A stretch of 41,589 bases of DNA from Comamonas phosphati (lineage in GTDB: Bacteria; Pseudomonadota; Gammaproteobacteria; Burkholderiales; Burkholderiaceae_C): positions 168,728-210,316 of the forward strand of contig NZ_BMEU01000005.1 of assembly GCF_014637085.1 (NCBI RefSeq), given 5' to 3'. This document shows positions 7,391 to 14,887 of the stretch, one piece after another; the stretch's first letter is position 1; every line of letters starts with the position of its first letter. The translations under genes and the position numbers were made by a program. The notes below the pieces were generated by a model. That model had not been told where the DNA came from. It searched no databases and saw only the letters and a program-made list of their open reading frames with translations.

Positions 7391-8440
7391 TCAAGCTGGC
7401 GGCAGGGCCAGATCCAGCATCATGGCCAGGCGCGCCTTGGCCGGCGGCAGCTTGATGACGGCCAGCGCTTCGCCCACGGCCTCAGCCTGAGCCTCGGCCG
7501 GCACCAGCCAGCCGTCCAGCCAATGCTCACATCCAGTGCTTGCCGCCGATGCCGGGAGCACCGGCACGCCCTCCGGACAGCGCGTGCTGCACCAGACGCG
7601 CACGCCAGCCTTCCGAGCCTCAAGCAAGGCATCCAGCATCTGCGCATGTACCGTGGCATTGCCGGTTCCGGCCACCACCAGGCCCTGCACGCCTGCGGCT
7701 ACCAAGGCCTGCACGGCCCTGGCGCTTTGCGCGGCGCCGGAGGTCACGATCTCCACCCAGGGCAATGCATCGCGGGACAGCCATTGCGCCAGTCGCTTGT
7801 CGGCGCTCTCTGCCGATCCCGTGCCAGCAGGCCTGCCGACCCAGCGCAGCACGCCCTCTTCCATATAGGCGCTCGGCCCGCTCTCATAGGAGCGCAGCGC
7901 ATCGAGCCGGTAGGGATGGGCCTTCTGCACCGACAGGCCCGGGTGCAGCGCGCCCGCCGCCATCACCCAGACGCCCGCGCCCGCAATGCCTGCACCGCCG
8001 GCCTGCGCCGCCGCCGCCACGGCATCGCGCAGATTCTGCGGCCCGTCGGCCTGCAGGGCCGTGGCCGGGCGCATGGCGCAGGTCAGCACCACGGGCTTGG
8101 CCGGCTGCAGCACGGCCTGCAGCAGCCAGGCCGTCTCCTCCAGCGTATCCGTGCCGTGGGTGACCACCACGGCGCGCGTGCACGCGTCAGCCAGCAGCTC
8201 GGCCAGGCTGCGCAGCAAGGTTCGCCACACCGCCCAATCCATGTCCTTGCTGTCGATCTGCGCCAGCTGCGCCGCCTCCAGCACACAGCCACCGGCCTGC
8301 GCCTGCAGATCGGGAATCGCCTGCAGCAGCCCCTCGATCGAGATCTGCGCCGCCTTGTAGCCCACGCCTTCGCCCTGGCTCGATGCCTGTCCGGCGATGG
8401 TTCCGCCTGTGCCCAAAATGACAATCTTTGCCTCAGCCAC
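7391..8440 (-). CDS. L-asparaginase family protein
   Basis: Asparaginases hydrolyse asparagine to aspartate and ammonia. The 349-residue protein has both catalytic signatures: GTGGTIAG (10-17, nucleophile Thr14) and VVTHGTDTLEE (92-102, with the Thr-Asp pair), plus DSKDMD near residues 63-68. No signal peptide is visible, so it is probably cytoplasmic. It converges on adk and diverges from lexA. The start lies only 17 bp from the nearer of two SOS-like boxes, so LexA may repress it too. Whether it prefers asparagine, glutamine or another substrate cannot be told from sequence. Confidence 0.92.
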   Translation of the reverse strand: MAEAKIVILGTGGTIAGQASSQGEGVGYKAAQISIEGLLQAIPDLQAQAGGCVLEAAQLAQIDSKDMDWAVWRTLLRSLAELLADACTRAVVVTHGTDTLEETAWLLQAVLQPAKPVVLTCAMRPATALQADGPQNLRDAVAAAAQAGGAGIAGAGVWVMAAGALHPGLSVQKAHPYRLDALRSYESGPSAYMEEGVLRWVGRPAGTGSAESADKRLAQWLSRDALPWVEIVTSGAAQSARAVQALVAAGVQGLVVAGTGNATVHAQMLDALLEARKAGVRVWCSTRCPEGVPVLPASAASTGCEHWLDGWLVPAEAQAEAVGEALAVIKLPPAKARLAMMLDLALPPA

Positions 8441-8457
8441 TTGCCCCTCGCAGAAAA

Positions 8458-8473
8458 CTGGTTAAAAATACAG
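8458..8473. promoter_or_regulatory. Putative LexA (SOS) box 1
   Basis: CTGG-N8-ACAG differs by one base from the LexA consensus CTGT-N8-ACAG. It lies 17 bp before the asparaginase start codon and 64 bp before that of lexA. Confidence 0.6.
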
Positions 8474-8476
8474 GTA

Positions 8477-8492
8477 CTGTATGAATTATCAG
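8477..8492. promoter_or_regulatory. Putative LexA (SOS) box 2
   Basis: CTGT-N8-TCAG again has one mismatch from consensus. Its centre is 19 bp from that of box 1, close to two helical turns, which would allow side-by-side LexA dimers. The region also reads as the palindrome ATACAG-GTA-CTGTAT across both boxes. Confidence 0.65.
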
Positions 8493-8537
8493 ATCGTCGT
8501 TCGAAAATCCTGATCCAGAACTCCACGCCCGCCTGCC

Positions 8538-9212
8538 ATGCTCGACCACCCCAAGCTCACCCCCCGCCAGCAGCAGATCCTGGATCTGATCCAGTCGACC
8601 ATTGCACGCACCGGCGCCCCCCCGACCCGCGCCGAGATTGCCAGCACCTTCGGCTTCAAGTCCGCCAATGCGGCCGAAGAGCATCTGCAGGCCCTGGCGC
8701 GCAAGGGCGTCATCGATCTGGTCAGCGGCACCTCGCGCGGCATCCGCTTGCGCGCCGACACCGTGCGCACCATCAACGCCGCCCGCGGCACCAGCTTCGC
8801 CCTGCCGCTGGCGGCACTGGCGCCCCTGGTGCTGCCGCTGGTCGGCCGCGTGGCTGCGGGCTCGCCCATTCTCGCCCAGGAACATATAGACCAAAGCTAT
8901 TCCGTGGAGCCCAACCTGTTCGCAGCCAAGCCCGACTACCTGCTCAAGGTGCGCGGCATGTCCATGCGCGATGCCGGCATCATGGATGGCGACCTGCTGG
9001 CCGTGCAATCCACGCATGAAGCGCGCAACGGCCAGATCATCGTGGCCCGCCTCGGCGACGACGTCACGGTCAAGCGCTTCAAGCGCACGCCGCAAGGCAT
9101 CGAGCTGCTGCCGGAAAACCCCGATTACAAGGTGATCCACGTGGCTCCGGAAGAGCCTTTCGCCATCGAAGGCCTGGCCGTAGGCCTGATCCGCAACAGC
9201 ATGTTCATGTAG
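8538..9212 (+). CDS. lexA: LexA repressor
   Basis: LexA represses the DNA-damage regulon and cleaves itself when RecA filaments form. The 224-residue protein has an N-terminal winged helix (about 5-72, with [10 protein letters not shown]) and a C-terminal S24 peptidase domain. The self-cleavage bond is Ala107-Gly108 in VAAGSP. The catalytic dyad is Ser142 ([10 protein letters not shown]) and Lys179 (VTVKRF). It is about 20 residues longer than E. coli LexA, partly through a linker rich in Ala and Leu. Two SOS-like boxes upstream indicate autoregulation. The ATG at 8538 has no clear Shine-Dalgarno sequence. Confidence 0.98.
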   Translation: MLDHPKLTPRQQQILDLIQSTIARTGAPPTRAEIASTFGFKSANAAEEHLQALARKGVIDLVSGTSRGIRLRADTVRTINAARGTSFALPLAALAPLVLPLVGRVAAGSPILAQEHIDQSYSVEPNLFAAKPDYLLKVRGMSMRDAGIMDGDLLAVQSTHEARNGQIIVARLGDDVTVKRFKRTPQGIELLPENPDYKVIHVAPEEPFAIEGLAVGLIRNSMFM

Positions 9213-9278
9213 CCCGCTGGCCCATGGCGATATCTTTCCGCGCCATGGACTGACAACCGCACTGCCCAGGTGGTAGGC

Positions 9279-9298
9279 GCAAAGCCCGCTGGCTTTGC
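9279..9298 (+). other. Perfect hairpin between lexA and the next small gene
   Basis: GCAAAGCC-CGCT-GGCTTTGC forms an 8-bp stem with a 4-nt loop. No T-run follows, so it is not a standard terminator; it could lie in the 5' leader of the next gene. Confidence 0.4.
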
Positions 9299-9379
9299 CC
9301 TGGGCGGAGCCTTGCCTGAAAACGCAATCCTGCCCCGTTCACAACCTCGCAAGAGCTTTCTTGAAACAGGAGTTGCCAC

Positions 9380-9742
9380 ATGGGATTCGTTTTGCCTCTG
9401 CCGTCACTGGCACGCTTTGCCTTTCAGGCCCGCCGCAATACCGCCATGCCAAAGAACGCCGCGCCGAAGACGGCATTGCCCGAAGAACCACAGACCCAGC
9501 CTGCCGTATTCACCATGCGCCGCAGCCGTTCCCGACGCCGCGCTGCCGCGGCCTCCAGCCCCGCAGCGCAGATGGCGCTGCCGCTGCAAGCCGAACCCGC
9601 CTGCAGCCAGCCGCGCATGCTGCGCATTGTCCAGCGCGAGCCCCGAAAGCAACCCGAGTGCCTGATGATTTCGGGCCGCATGGCCGACGTCTGCGCGGCG
9701 CTGGAGCGCATGGCCGCCCACGAGAACGCGCTGCACGCCTGA
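9380..9742 (+). CDS. Small Arg/Ala-rich protein of unknown function
   Basis: I do not recognise a family. The 120-residue protein begins after a strong ribosome site (CAGGAG, 7 bp from ATG). Residues 1-75 are low-complexity, basic and rich in Ala, Arg and Pro (RRSRSRRRAAAASS). The C-terminal 30 residues look ordered: ECLMISGRMADVCAALERMA suggests a short strand and an amphipathic helix. It follows lexA in the same direction, but I find no CTGT-N8-ACAG site in the 167 bp ahead of it, so SOS control would need read-through from lexA. The ribosome site and ordered C-terminus favour a real gene. Confidence 0.65.
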   Translation: MGFVLPLPSLARFAFQARRNTAMPKNAAPKTALPEEPQTQPAVFTMRRSRSRRRAAAASSPAAQMALPLQAEPACSQPRMLRIVQREPRKQPECLMISGRMADVCAALERMAAHENALHA

Positions 9743-9837
9743 CGCGGCACGGCGCCCGGTCAGGCCCAGGCCGATGCCGAAGCAAGGGCCGGGGTTTGAA
9801 GTAATTGCAAACAGTTCCACGCCCGGTGGCCATTGAA

Positions 9838-9855
9838 CGCTCACAAAAATGAGCG
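9838..9855 (+). promoter_or_regulatory. Dyad upstream of the hydroxyacid dehydrogenase
   Basis: CGCTCA-caaaaa-TGAGCG is a perfect inverted repeat ending 22 bp before the ATG at 9878. A CACAAT hexamer at 9865-9870 could be a -10 box, which would give a very short or leaderless message. It may be an operator or a small hairpin; no regulator is identified. Confidence 0.35.
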
Positions 9856-9877
9856 CATTCAGGGCACAATCGGACGC

Positions 9878-10900
9878 ATGAACATCGTGATCCTGGACGA
9901 CTACCAAGACGCTGTGCGCAAGCTGGAATGCGCCCGTCTGCTGGAGCCCTTCAATGCGAAGGTCTATACCAATACCGTCAAGGGTGTCGGACAGCTGTCG
10001 GTACGCCTGCGCGATGCCGACATCATCGTCCTGGTCCGCGAACGCACCCAGATCACCAGGCAGTTGCTGGAAAAGCTGCCCCGCCTCAAGCTGATCGCCC
10101 AGACCGGCAAGGCCGGCGCGCATCTCGATGTCGCGGCCTGCACGGCCCATGGCGTGGCCATTGCCGAGGGCGTGGGCTCTCCCGTTGCGCCGGCGGAGCT
10201 GACCTGGGCGCTCATCATGGCCGCCATGCGGCGCGTGCCCCAATACATTGCCAACCTCAAGCACGGCGCCTGGCAGCAATCGGGACTGAAGGCCGCCTCC
10301 ATGCCGCCCAATTTCGGCATCGGCAGTGCGCTGCACGGGCGCGTGCTGGGCATCTGGGGCTATGGCCGCATCGGCCAGCTGATCGCGCGCTATGGCAAGG
10401 CCTTCGGCATGCAGGTCTGCGTCTGGGGCAGCGAGGCCTCGCGCCAGAAAGCGGCGGCCGACGGCCTGATCGCCGCCCCATCGAAAGAAGCATTCTTTGA
10501 GGAATGCGACGTGCTTTCCATGCATTTGCGGCTGAGCGACGCCACGCGCGGCGTGGTCACCATCAACGATCTGGCCCGCATGAAACCCACGGCCCTGTTC
10601 GTCAACACCTCGCGCGCGGAGCTGGTGGAGCCCGAAGCCCTGCTGTGCTCGCTCAACCGCGGGCGGCCGGGCCTCGCCGCCATAGATGTGTTCGAAAGCG
10701 AACCCATCTTGCAAGGCCATGCCTTGCTGCGCCTGGAAAATTGCATCTGCACGCCCCATATCGGCTATGTGGAGCAGGACAGCTACGAGCTCTACTTCCG
10801 CGCCGCCTTCGAAAACGTGGTGAACTTCGTCAATGGCCAGGCCAGCAATATCCTGAACCCGGAAGTTCTCAGCGGGCCGCTGCGCATGGGCCGTCCCTGA
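9878..10900 (+). CDS. D-2-hydroxyacid dehydrogenase family protein
   Basis: The family reduces 2-keto acids or oxidises D-2-hydroxy acids with NAD(P)H. The start is taken at the ATG at 9878 (MNIVILDDYQ, the usual opening strand), giving 340 residues; an ATG at 9833 would add residues that overlap the upstream dyad. The NAD-binding GxGxxG reads GIWGYGRIG (158-166). The catalytic set is Arg246 (NTSRAE), Glu275 (VFESEP) and His294 (TPHIGY). The substrate cannot be assigned; neighbours (a small unknown gene, and a convergent unknown gene) give no pathway hint. No clear Shine-Dalgarno sequence is seen. Confidence 0.9.
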   Translation: MNIVILDDYQDAVRKLECARLLEPFNAKVYTNTVKGVGQLSVRLRDADIIVLVRERTQITRQLLEKLPRLKLIAQTGKAGAHLDVAACTAHGVAIAEGVGSPVAPAELTWALIMAAMRRVPQYIANLKHGAWQQSGLKAASMPPNFGIGSALHGRVLGIWGYGRIGQLIARYGKAFGMQVCVWGSEASRQKAAADGLIAAPSKEAFFEECDVLSMHLRLSDATRGVVTINDLARMKPTALFVNTSRAELVEPEALLCSLNRGRPGLAAIDVFESEPILQGHALLRLENCICTPHIGYVEQDSYELYFRAAFENVVNFVNGQASNILNPEVLSGPLRMGRP

Positions 10901-10937
10901 ACCCTACCGCCTGCCCTGCCGCTTCCCCTGCAGGCTC

Positions 10938-11711
10938 CTATTGCGCAGCCCCATCCGGATCCGGCCGCTCCGCCCGATCCTGGGGCAACTCCTGCTCCAC
11001 GGCATCCCGCACCGACTGCCGAACCACGGACTCCACCTCTTCCCGCAGCTTCAGCGCCATGGACTGGGCCTGCTGCTGAACTACAGCCGAAATTGCCTCG
11101 CTCAGCCGCGTCTCCAGCAGCTGGCCCACATGCGACATCAGCCTTTGCATCAGACGCTCTTCAACATCCCGCGCATTCGGCACGGAATGCCGGGCCGCGG
11201 ACTCGACGGGCGCCAAAGCCTGCGACGAAAGCTGGGGTACCGGGGACACCCGGGCTTCGTCAGAAGCCGCATCGGCAGCAGGCTCTGCAGACTCCATGGC
11301 CGGTGCCTGAGCCTCTGGCGCGCTGGTCTCGCCCTCCACTTTGGCCAGCTCACGCCCTGCACCCTCGAAGCCGTGCTCCGGCGCCTCCCCGGGAGCTGAC
11401 TGTTCGACAGCTTGCAGCGCCGCACCGGACAAGAACTGCTGCGGAGGCAGGGAATCCGGCAGCGGTGGCAGATGGCGCGGAATGGCGGCAAAGCCGCGCG
11501 CAGCAGGCATGCCAGCAGCCAGCCGTGGCGAATGCAATGGTGGCTGCTGTTCTGGAACCGGCGCCTCGTCTACTCCGGCAAGTGTCGAAGGCGAAGTCTG
11601 CGCCTGTGCCACCGCTTCACCCGGGGCTGAGATATCGGAGTCGACCGATTCAGGCACCACTTCGGTCAGCGTGGGAACAAAGCGTGGCGGCGTTTTGGAA
11701 GAGGAATTCAT
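10938..11711 (-). CDS. Pro/Ala/Glu-rich protein of unknown function with C-terminal helix
   Basis: No enzyme domain is recognised. The 257-residue product opens with PPRFVPTLTEVV (8-19), a motif I associate with an uncharacterised Burkholderiales family, then has about 150 residues of disordered Pro/Ala/Glu-rich sequence. From about residue 180 it forms a strongly helical region (VEERLMQRLMSHVGQLLETR) that could be a coiled coil. No signal peptide or membrane helix is visible. It starts 3 bp after the holC stop, so it is almost certainly co-transcribed with pepA-holC; in E. coli valS occupies this position. A scaffold or adaptor role is possible but unproven. Confidence 0.75.
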   Translation of the reverse strand: MNSSSKTPPRFVPTLTEVVPESVDSDISAPGEAVAQAQTSPSTLAGVDEAPVPEQQPPLHSPRLAAGMPAARGFAAIPRHLPPLPDSLPPQQFLSGAALQAVEQSAPGEAPEHGFEGAGRELAKVEGETSAPEAQAPAMESAEPAADAASDEARVSPVPQLSSQALAPVESAARHSVPNARDVEERLMQRLMSHVGQLLETRLSEAISAVVQQQAQSMALKLREEVESVVRQSVRDAVEQELPQDRAERPDPDGAAQ

Positions 11712-11714
11712 ACC

Positions 11715-12146
11715 CTAGCCCTTGAGCTTCAAATCATGGCGCACGATGGCCACGCCTTGCGCGGCATAGTGTTTCCAGCGCGTGCGCGCATCCTGCCGGT
11801 CCATCTCGTCGGTCGCCGAGACAATCTCGATGATCTTGGCAAACAGCTCGAAGCCCACGGGAACTTCGCTGCCCAGATTGACCAGCACGTCATGGTGCGG
11901 CAGGTTTTCCAGCCGCTGCGCCAGCACGATGCCGGACGCTGCCAGCAACTGCCCGCCCTCGTCGGCAAAGGCATGGGCCAGAAAATCCGTAGGGGATACA
12001 GCCCACAGCTTGGGGGACAGCGCAGCCAGCACAGGCTGGCTGCCCAGAATCACCAGCCGCGCACCATGCCGTACGGCCTTGCGGGCAAACCGGCACACAT
12101 AGGCCTGCTTGTCGGGAGCGTTGAAATGGAAGGCGACTTCGGTCAT
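11715..12146 (-). CDS. holC: DNA polymerase III chi subunit
   Basis: HolC (chi) links the clamp loader, through psi, to single-stranded DNA-binding protein at the replication fork. The protein is read from the ATG at 12146 (143 aa, MTEVAFHFNAPDKQAYVCRF), preceded by CAGGAG at 7 bp; an upstream in-frame ATG would add seven unconserved residues. It shows the chi pattern, with VCRFARKAVRHGARLVIL near the start and LSPKLWAVSPTDFLAHAF in the middle. pepA lies 72 bp upstream on the same strand, the same pairing as in E. coli, which supports the assignment. Confidence 0.92.
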   Translation of the reverse strand: MTEVAFHFNAPDKQAYVCRFARKAVRHGARLVILGSQPVLAALSPKLWAVSPTDFLAHAFADEGGQLLAASGIVLAQRLENLPHHDVLVNLGSEVPVGFELFAKIIEIVSATDEMDRQDARTRWKHYAAQGVAIVRHDLKLKG

Positions 12147-12218
12147 ATCACACTCCTGCGCAGGCATCCGGCACCACGGCCAGGTTCTCGGTCACGCAGC
12201 AATCCACAGCCTCCGGCC

Positions 12219-13757
12219 TCAAGCCTTGGCGTCCACGGCAGGGACCGCGGCATGGCGCGGGCTGCGGGTCCCGAGCGCCTTTTTGGGGGCCACGGCCTTG
12301 CCCTGCTGCGCCAGCAGGTATTGCAGCAGCAAGCCCACGGGCCGGCCGGTCGCGCCCTTGGCCGCGCCGCTTTTCCAGGCCGTACCGGCGATGTCCAGGT
12401 GCGCCCAGGGAATGTCGCCCACGAATTTCTGCAGAAACTTGGCCGCCGTCACGGCGCCGCCGGCGCGGCCGGCCACGTTGCCCATGTCGGCAAAATTGCT
12501 CTTGAGGCCGTCCGCGTACTCGTCGTCCAGCGGCATGCGCCAGCAGGGGTCCAGGGCCGCGTCGCCGGCAGCCTGCAGCGCCTGCGCCAGTTCGTCGTGC
12601 GCCGAAAACAGGCCGCTGCGCAGGCCGCCCAGGGCCACCACGCAGGCGCCGGTCAGGGTCGCCATGTCCACCAGGGCCGCGGGCTTGAAGCGCGCGGCAT
12701 AGCTCAGCGCATCGCTGAGCACCAGGCGGCCTTCGGCGTCGGTATTGAGGATCTCGATGGTCTGGCCGCTCATGCTGGTCACCACGTCGCCGGGCTTGAC
12801 GGCCGCGCCGTCGGGCATGTTCTCGCAGGCGGGGATCAGGCCGACCACGTTGATGGCCGGCTGCAGCCGGGCCAGCGACTGGAAGACGCCCAGCACGCTG
12901 GCCGCACCGCCCATGTCGAACTTCATTTCGTCCATTTCGGCCGCGGGCTTGAGCGAGATGCCGCCCGTGTCGAAGGTGATGCCCTTGCCCACGAGCACGA
13001 TGGGCGCCACGTTCTTGGCCGCTCCGTTGTAGTGCAGTTCGATCAGGCGCAAGGGCTCGCGCGAGCCCTGGGCCACGGCCATGAAGGCACCCATGCCCAG
13101 CTTGGCCACCTCGGCCGGACCATGGATCTTGCAGCTCATGCGCGTCGATTTGGCTGCATTCACGATGGCCTTGGCGGCATCGGCGAGCAGTGTCGGCGTG
13201 GCATGGTTGGCCGGACGATTGGCCCACTCGCGCGCCATGGCCACGCCTTCGGCCTGTGCCACTGCGGTATGGAAACCTGAAGTAGCAGCTGTCGTCTTGG
13301 CCGCCACGCCGACAACGACCTTCTGCAGCTTCACGGGCTTGGCCTGGGGTTTGGTATGGGTATAGACATAGCAGGCGTCCGCTATCGCCTGCACGGCAGC
13401 CGACACGGCCGTGGCCTCGGCCTCGAAGGCAAAGCTCAGCACGGCCTTGGCCACGCCTTTGGCCTTGAGCACCTCGGCGCAGCCGGCCAGGGCATTGCGC
13501 ACCTCCTTGGCCGAACCCTGGCCCGCACCCAGCAGCAGCACGCGGCGCGCAGCGATGGCCGGTATCTGGTACATGGGCAATTGCTTGCCGACGGACAAGG
13601 CAAAATCACCCTGTTTGAGGGCATGCGCCACCAGCGCCCCGATCGCATCGCTGCCTAAGGTGCCCGGTGCTGCCGGTTCGGAAACCAGCACCAGCAGCAG
13701 GTCGCATTTTTCACGTGCTGCGGCCGCAGCGCTCAGAGCCTTGAGTTCAAAGTCCAT
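12219..13757 (-). CDS. pepA: Leucyl aminopeptidase (PepA)
   Basis: PepA is a hexameric, two-metal aminopeptidase of family M17; in E. coli it is also a DNA-binding protein in site-specific recombination. I use the ATG at 13757 (MDFELKALSA, 512 aa, near the E. coli length) with AAGGA upstream. An in-frame ATG at 13796 would overlap lptF. The catalytic half has VGKGITFDTGGISLKP, KFDMGGAASVLG and the signature NTDAEGRL, supplying the zinc-ligand Lys, Asp and Glu residues. It diverges from lptF with 23 bp between the starts, so each promoter must lie inside or next to the other gene. The pepA-holC and lptF divergence matches E. coli. Confidence 0.97.
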   Translation of the reverse strand: MDFELKALSAAAAAREKCDLLLVLVSEPAAPGTLGSDAIGALVAHALKQGDFALSVGKQLPMYQIPAIAARRVLLLGAGQGSAKEVRNALAGCAEVLKAKGVAKAVLSFAFEAEATAVSAAVQAIADACYVYTHTKPQAKPVKLQKVVVGVAAKTTAATSGFHTAVAQAEGVAMAREWANRPANHATPTLLADAAKAIVNAAKSTRMSCKIHGPAEVAKLGMGAFMAVAQGSREPLRLIELHYNGAAKNVAPIVLVGKGITFDTGGISLKPAAEMDEMKFDMGGAASVLGVFQSLARLQPAINVVGLIPACENMPDGAAVKPGDVVTSMSGQTIEILNTDAEGRLVLSDALSYAARFKPAALVDMATLTGACVVALGGLRSGLFSAHDELAQALQAAGDAALDPCWRMPLDDEYADGLKSNFADMGNVAGRAGGAVTAAKFLQKFVGDIPWAHLDIAGTAWKSGAAKGATGRPVGLLLQYLLAQQGKAVAPKKALGTRSPRHAAVPAVDAKA

Positions 13758-13780
13758 AATCGGTGTTTTCCTTTTAGCCA

Positions 13781-14887
13781 ATGTTATTCGATTCATCCAT
13801 ACGCAAAGAGCTTGCCCGCAGCTTCGGTGCGACCGTCGTCGTGCTGGTCACCGTGGTGATGACCATGATGCTGATCCGCACGCTGGGCCAGGCTTACAAA
13901 GGCAGCGTCAATCCATCGGACGTGCTGCTGGTCATGGGCTTTACCGTGCTGGGACAGCTGCCCACCATCCTGGGCCTGAGCCTTTTCGTGGCCGTCGTCG
14001 GGTCGCTGTCGCGCATGTACCGCGACAGCGAGATGGTCATCTGGTTCGCCGCGGGACAGGGCCTGACATCGCTGCTGCGGCCGCTGCTGCGCTTTGCCTG
14101 GCCCATTCTGACCACCACTGCCGTGCTGGCACTGGTCGTGCTGCCCTGGGCCAATCTGCAGATCGAACAGATCAAGGCCCAGTTCCAGCAGCGCAGCGAT
14201 ATCGACCGCATCGCCCCGGGCGAGTTCCAGGAATCCGCCGGCGGCACGCGCGTGTTCTTCATCGACAAGGACATTCCCAGCGCCCAGGCCGCCAGCAATG
14301 TCTTCATCGTCTCCAATGAACCGGGGCGCGAATCCGTCACCTCGGCCAAGGGCGCGCGCCTGGAAGTGGTCAAGGGCGAGCGCACGGTCATTCTGATGGA
14401 CGGCCAGCGCATGGAAAGCCGCGCCAGCGACGGCACGGTCAAGATCAGCGACTTCAAGGAATACGGCACGCAGATCGACGGCGGCAACCCCGTGGCCGCC
14501 GAGGAGATCGCCGCGCGCAGCATGCCCACGCTGGACCTGGTCAAGCGCGACGAGCCGATTGCCCGCTCCGTGCTGGGCTGGCGTCTGGGCCTGCCGCTGG
14601 CGGCGCTCAATTTCGTGCTCCTGGGCCTGGCCGTTTCCAGCGTCAATCCGCGCGCCGGCAACAGCGGCAGCCTCATGATCGCCCTCTTCTCCTTCATCGT
14701 TTACTACAACCTCATGACGCTGGGCGAAAGCTGGGTCGGCGCCAACAAGATCAGCATGTGGGGGCTGCTGCTGCTGCTGCACGGTACCACGCTGGCTGCC
14801 AGCCTGCTGGTGCTGGCCGCGCGCCACAAGCGCTGGTCGCCGCGCGACCTGCTGCGCCGCCGCAGCGCCAACGGAGGTGCCGCATGA
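13781..14887 (+). CDS. lptF: LPS export system permease LptF
   Basis: LptF and LptG form the membrane part of the LptB2FGC transporter that extracts LPS from the inner membrane. The 368-residue protein has six predicted helices: three near the N-terminus (about 15-35, 48-75 and 98-122) and three near the C-terminus (about 265-355). A periplasmic beta-jellyroll lies between (about 130-260), the normal LptF/YjgP layout. Its stop overlaps the lptG start (ATGA), so the two are translationally coupled. lptB, lptC and lptA are not in the window. The start codon is ATG at 13781 with a weak ribosome site. Confidence 0.95.
   Translation: MLFDSSIRKELARSFGATVVVLVTVVMTMMLIRTLGQAYKGSVNPSDVLLVMGFTVLGQLPTILGLSLFVAVVGSLSRMYRDSEMVIWFAAGQGLTSLLRPLLRFAWPILTTTAVLALVVLPWANLQIEQIKAQFQQRSDIDRIAPGEFQESAGGTRVFFIDKDIPSAQAASNVFIVSNEPGRESVTSAKGARLEVVKGERTVILMDGQRMESRASDGTVKISDFKEYGTQIDGGNPVAAEEIAARSMPTLDLVKRDEPIARSVLGWRLGLPLAALNFVLLGLAVSSVNPRAGNSGSLMIALFSFIVYYNLMTLGESWVGANKISMWGLLLLLHGTTLAASLLVLAARHKRWSPRDLLRRRSANGGAA

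Noticed and set aside
9279-9298. Terminator of lexA
   Set aside because: The hairpin is perfect but no T-run follows.
9404-10759. 451-codon minus-strand open frame
   Set aside because: It is antisense to the hydroxyacid dehydrogenase, which has a full NAD motif and catalytic triad.
11736-13280. 514-codon plus-strand open frame
   Set aside because: It is antisense to holC and pepA, with the same His/Gly/Arg-rich shadow composition.
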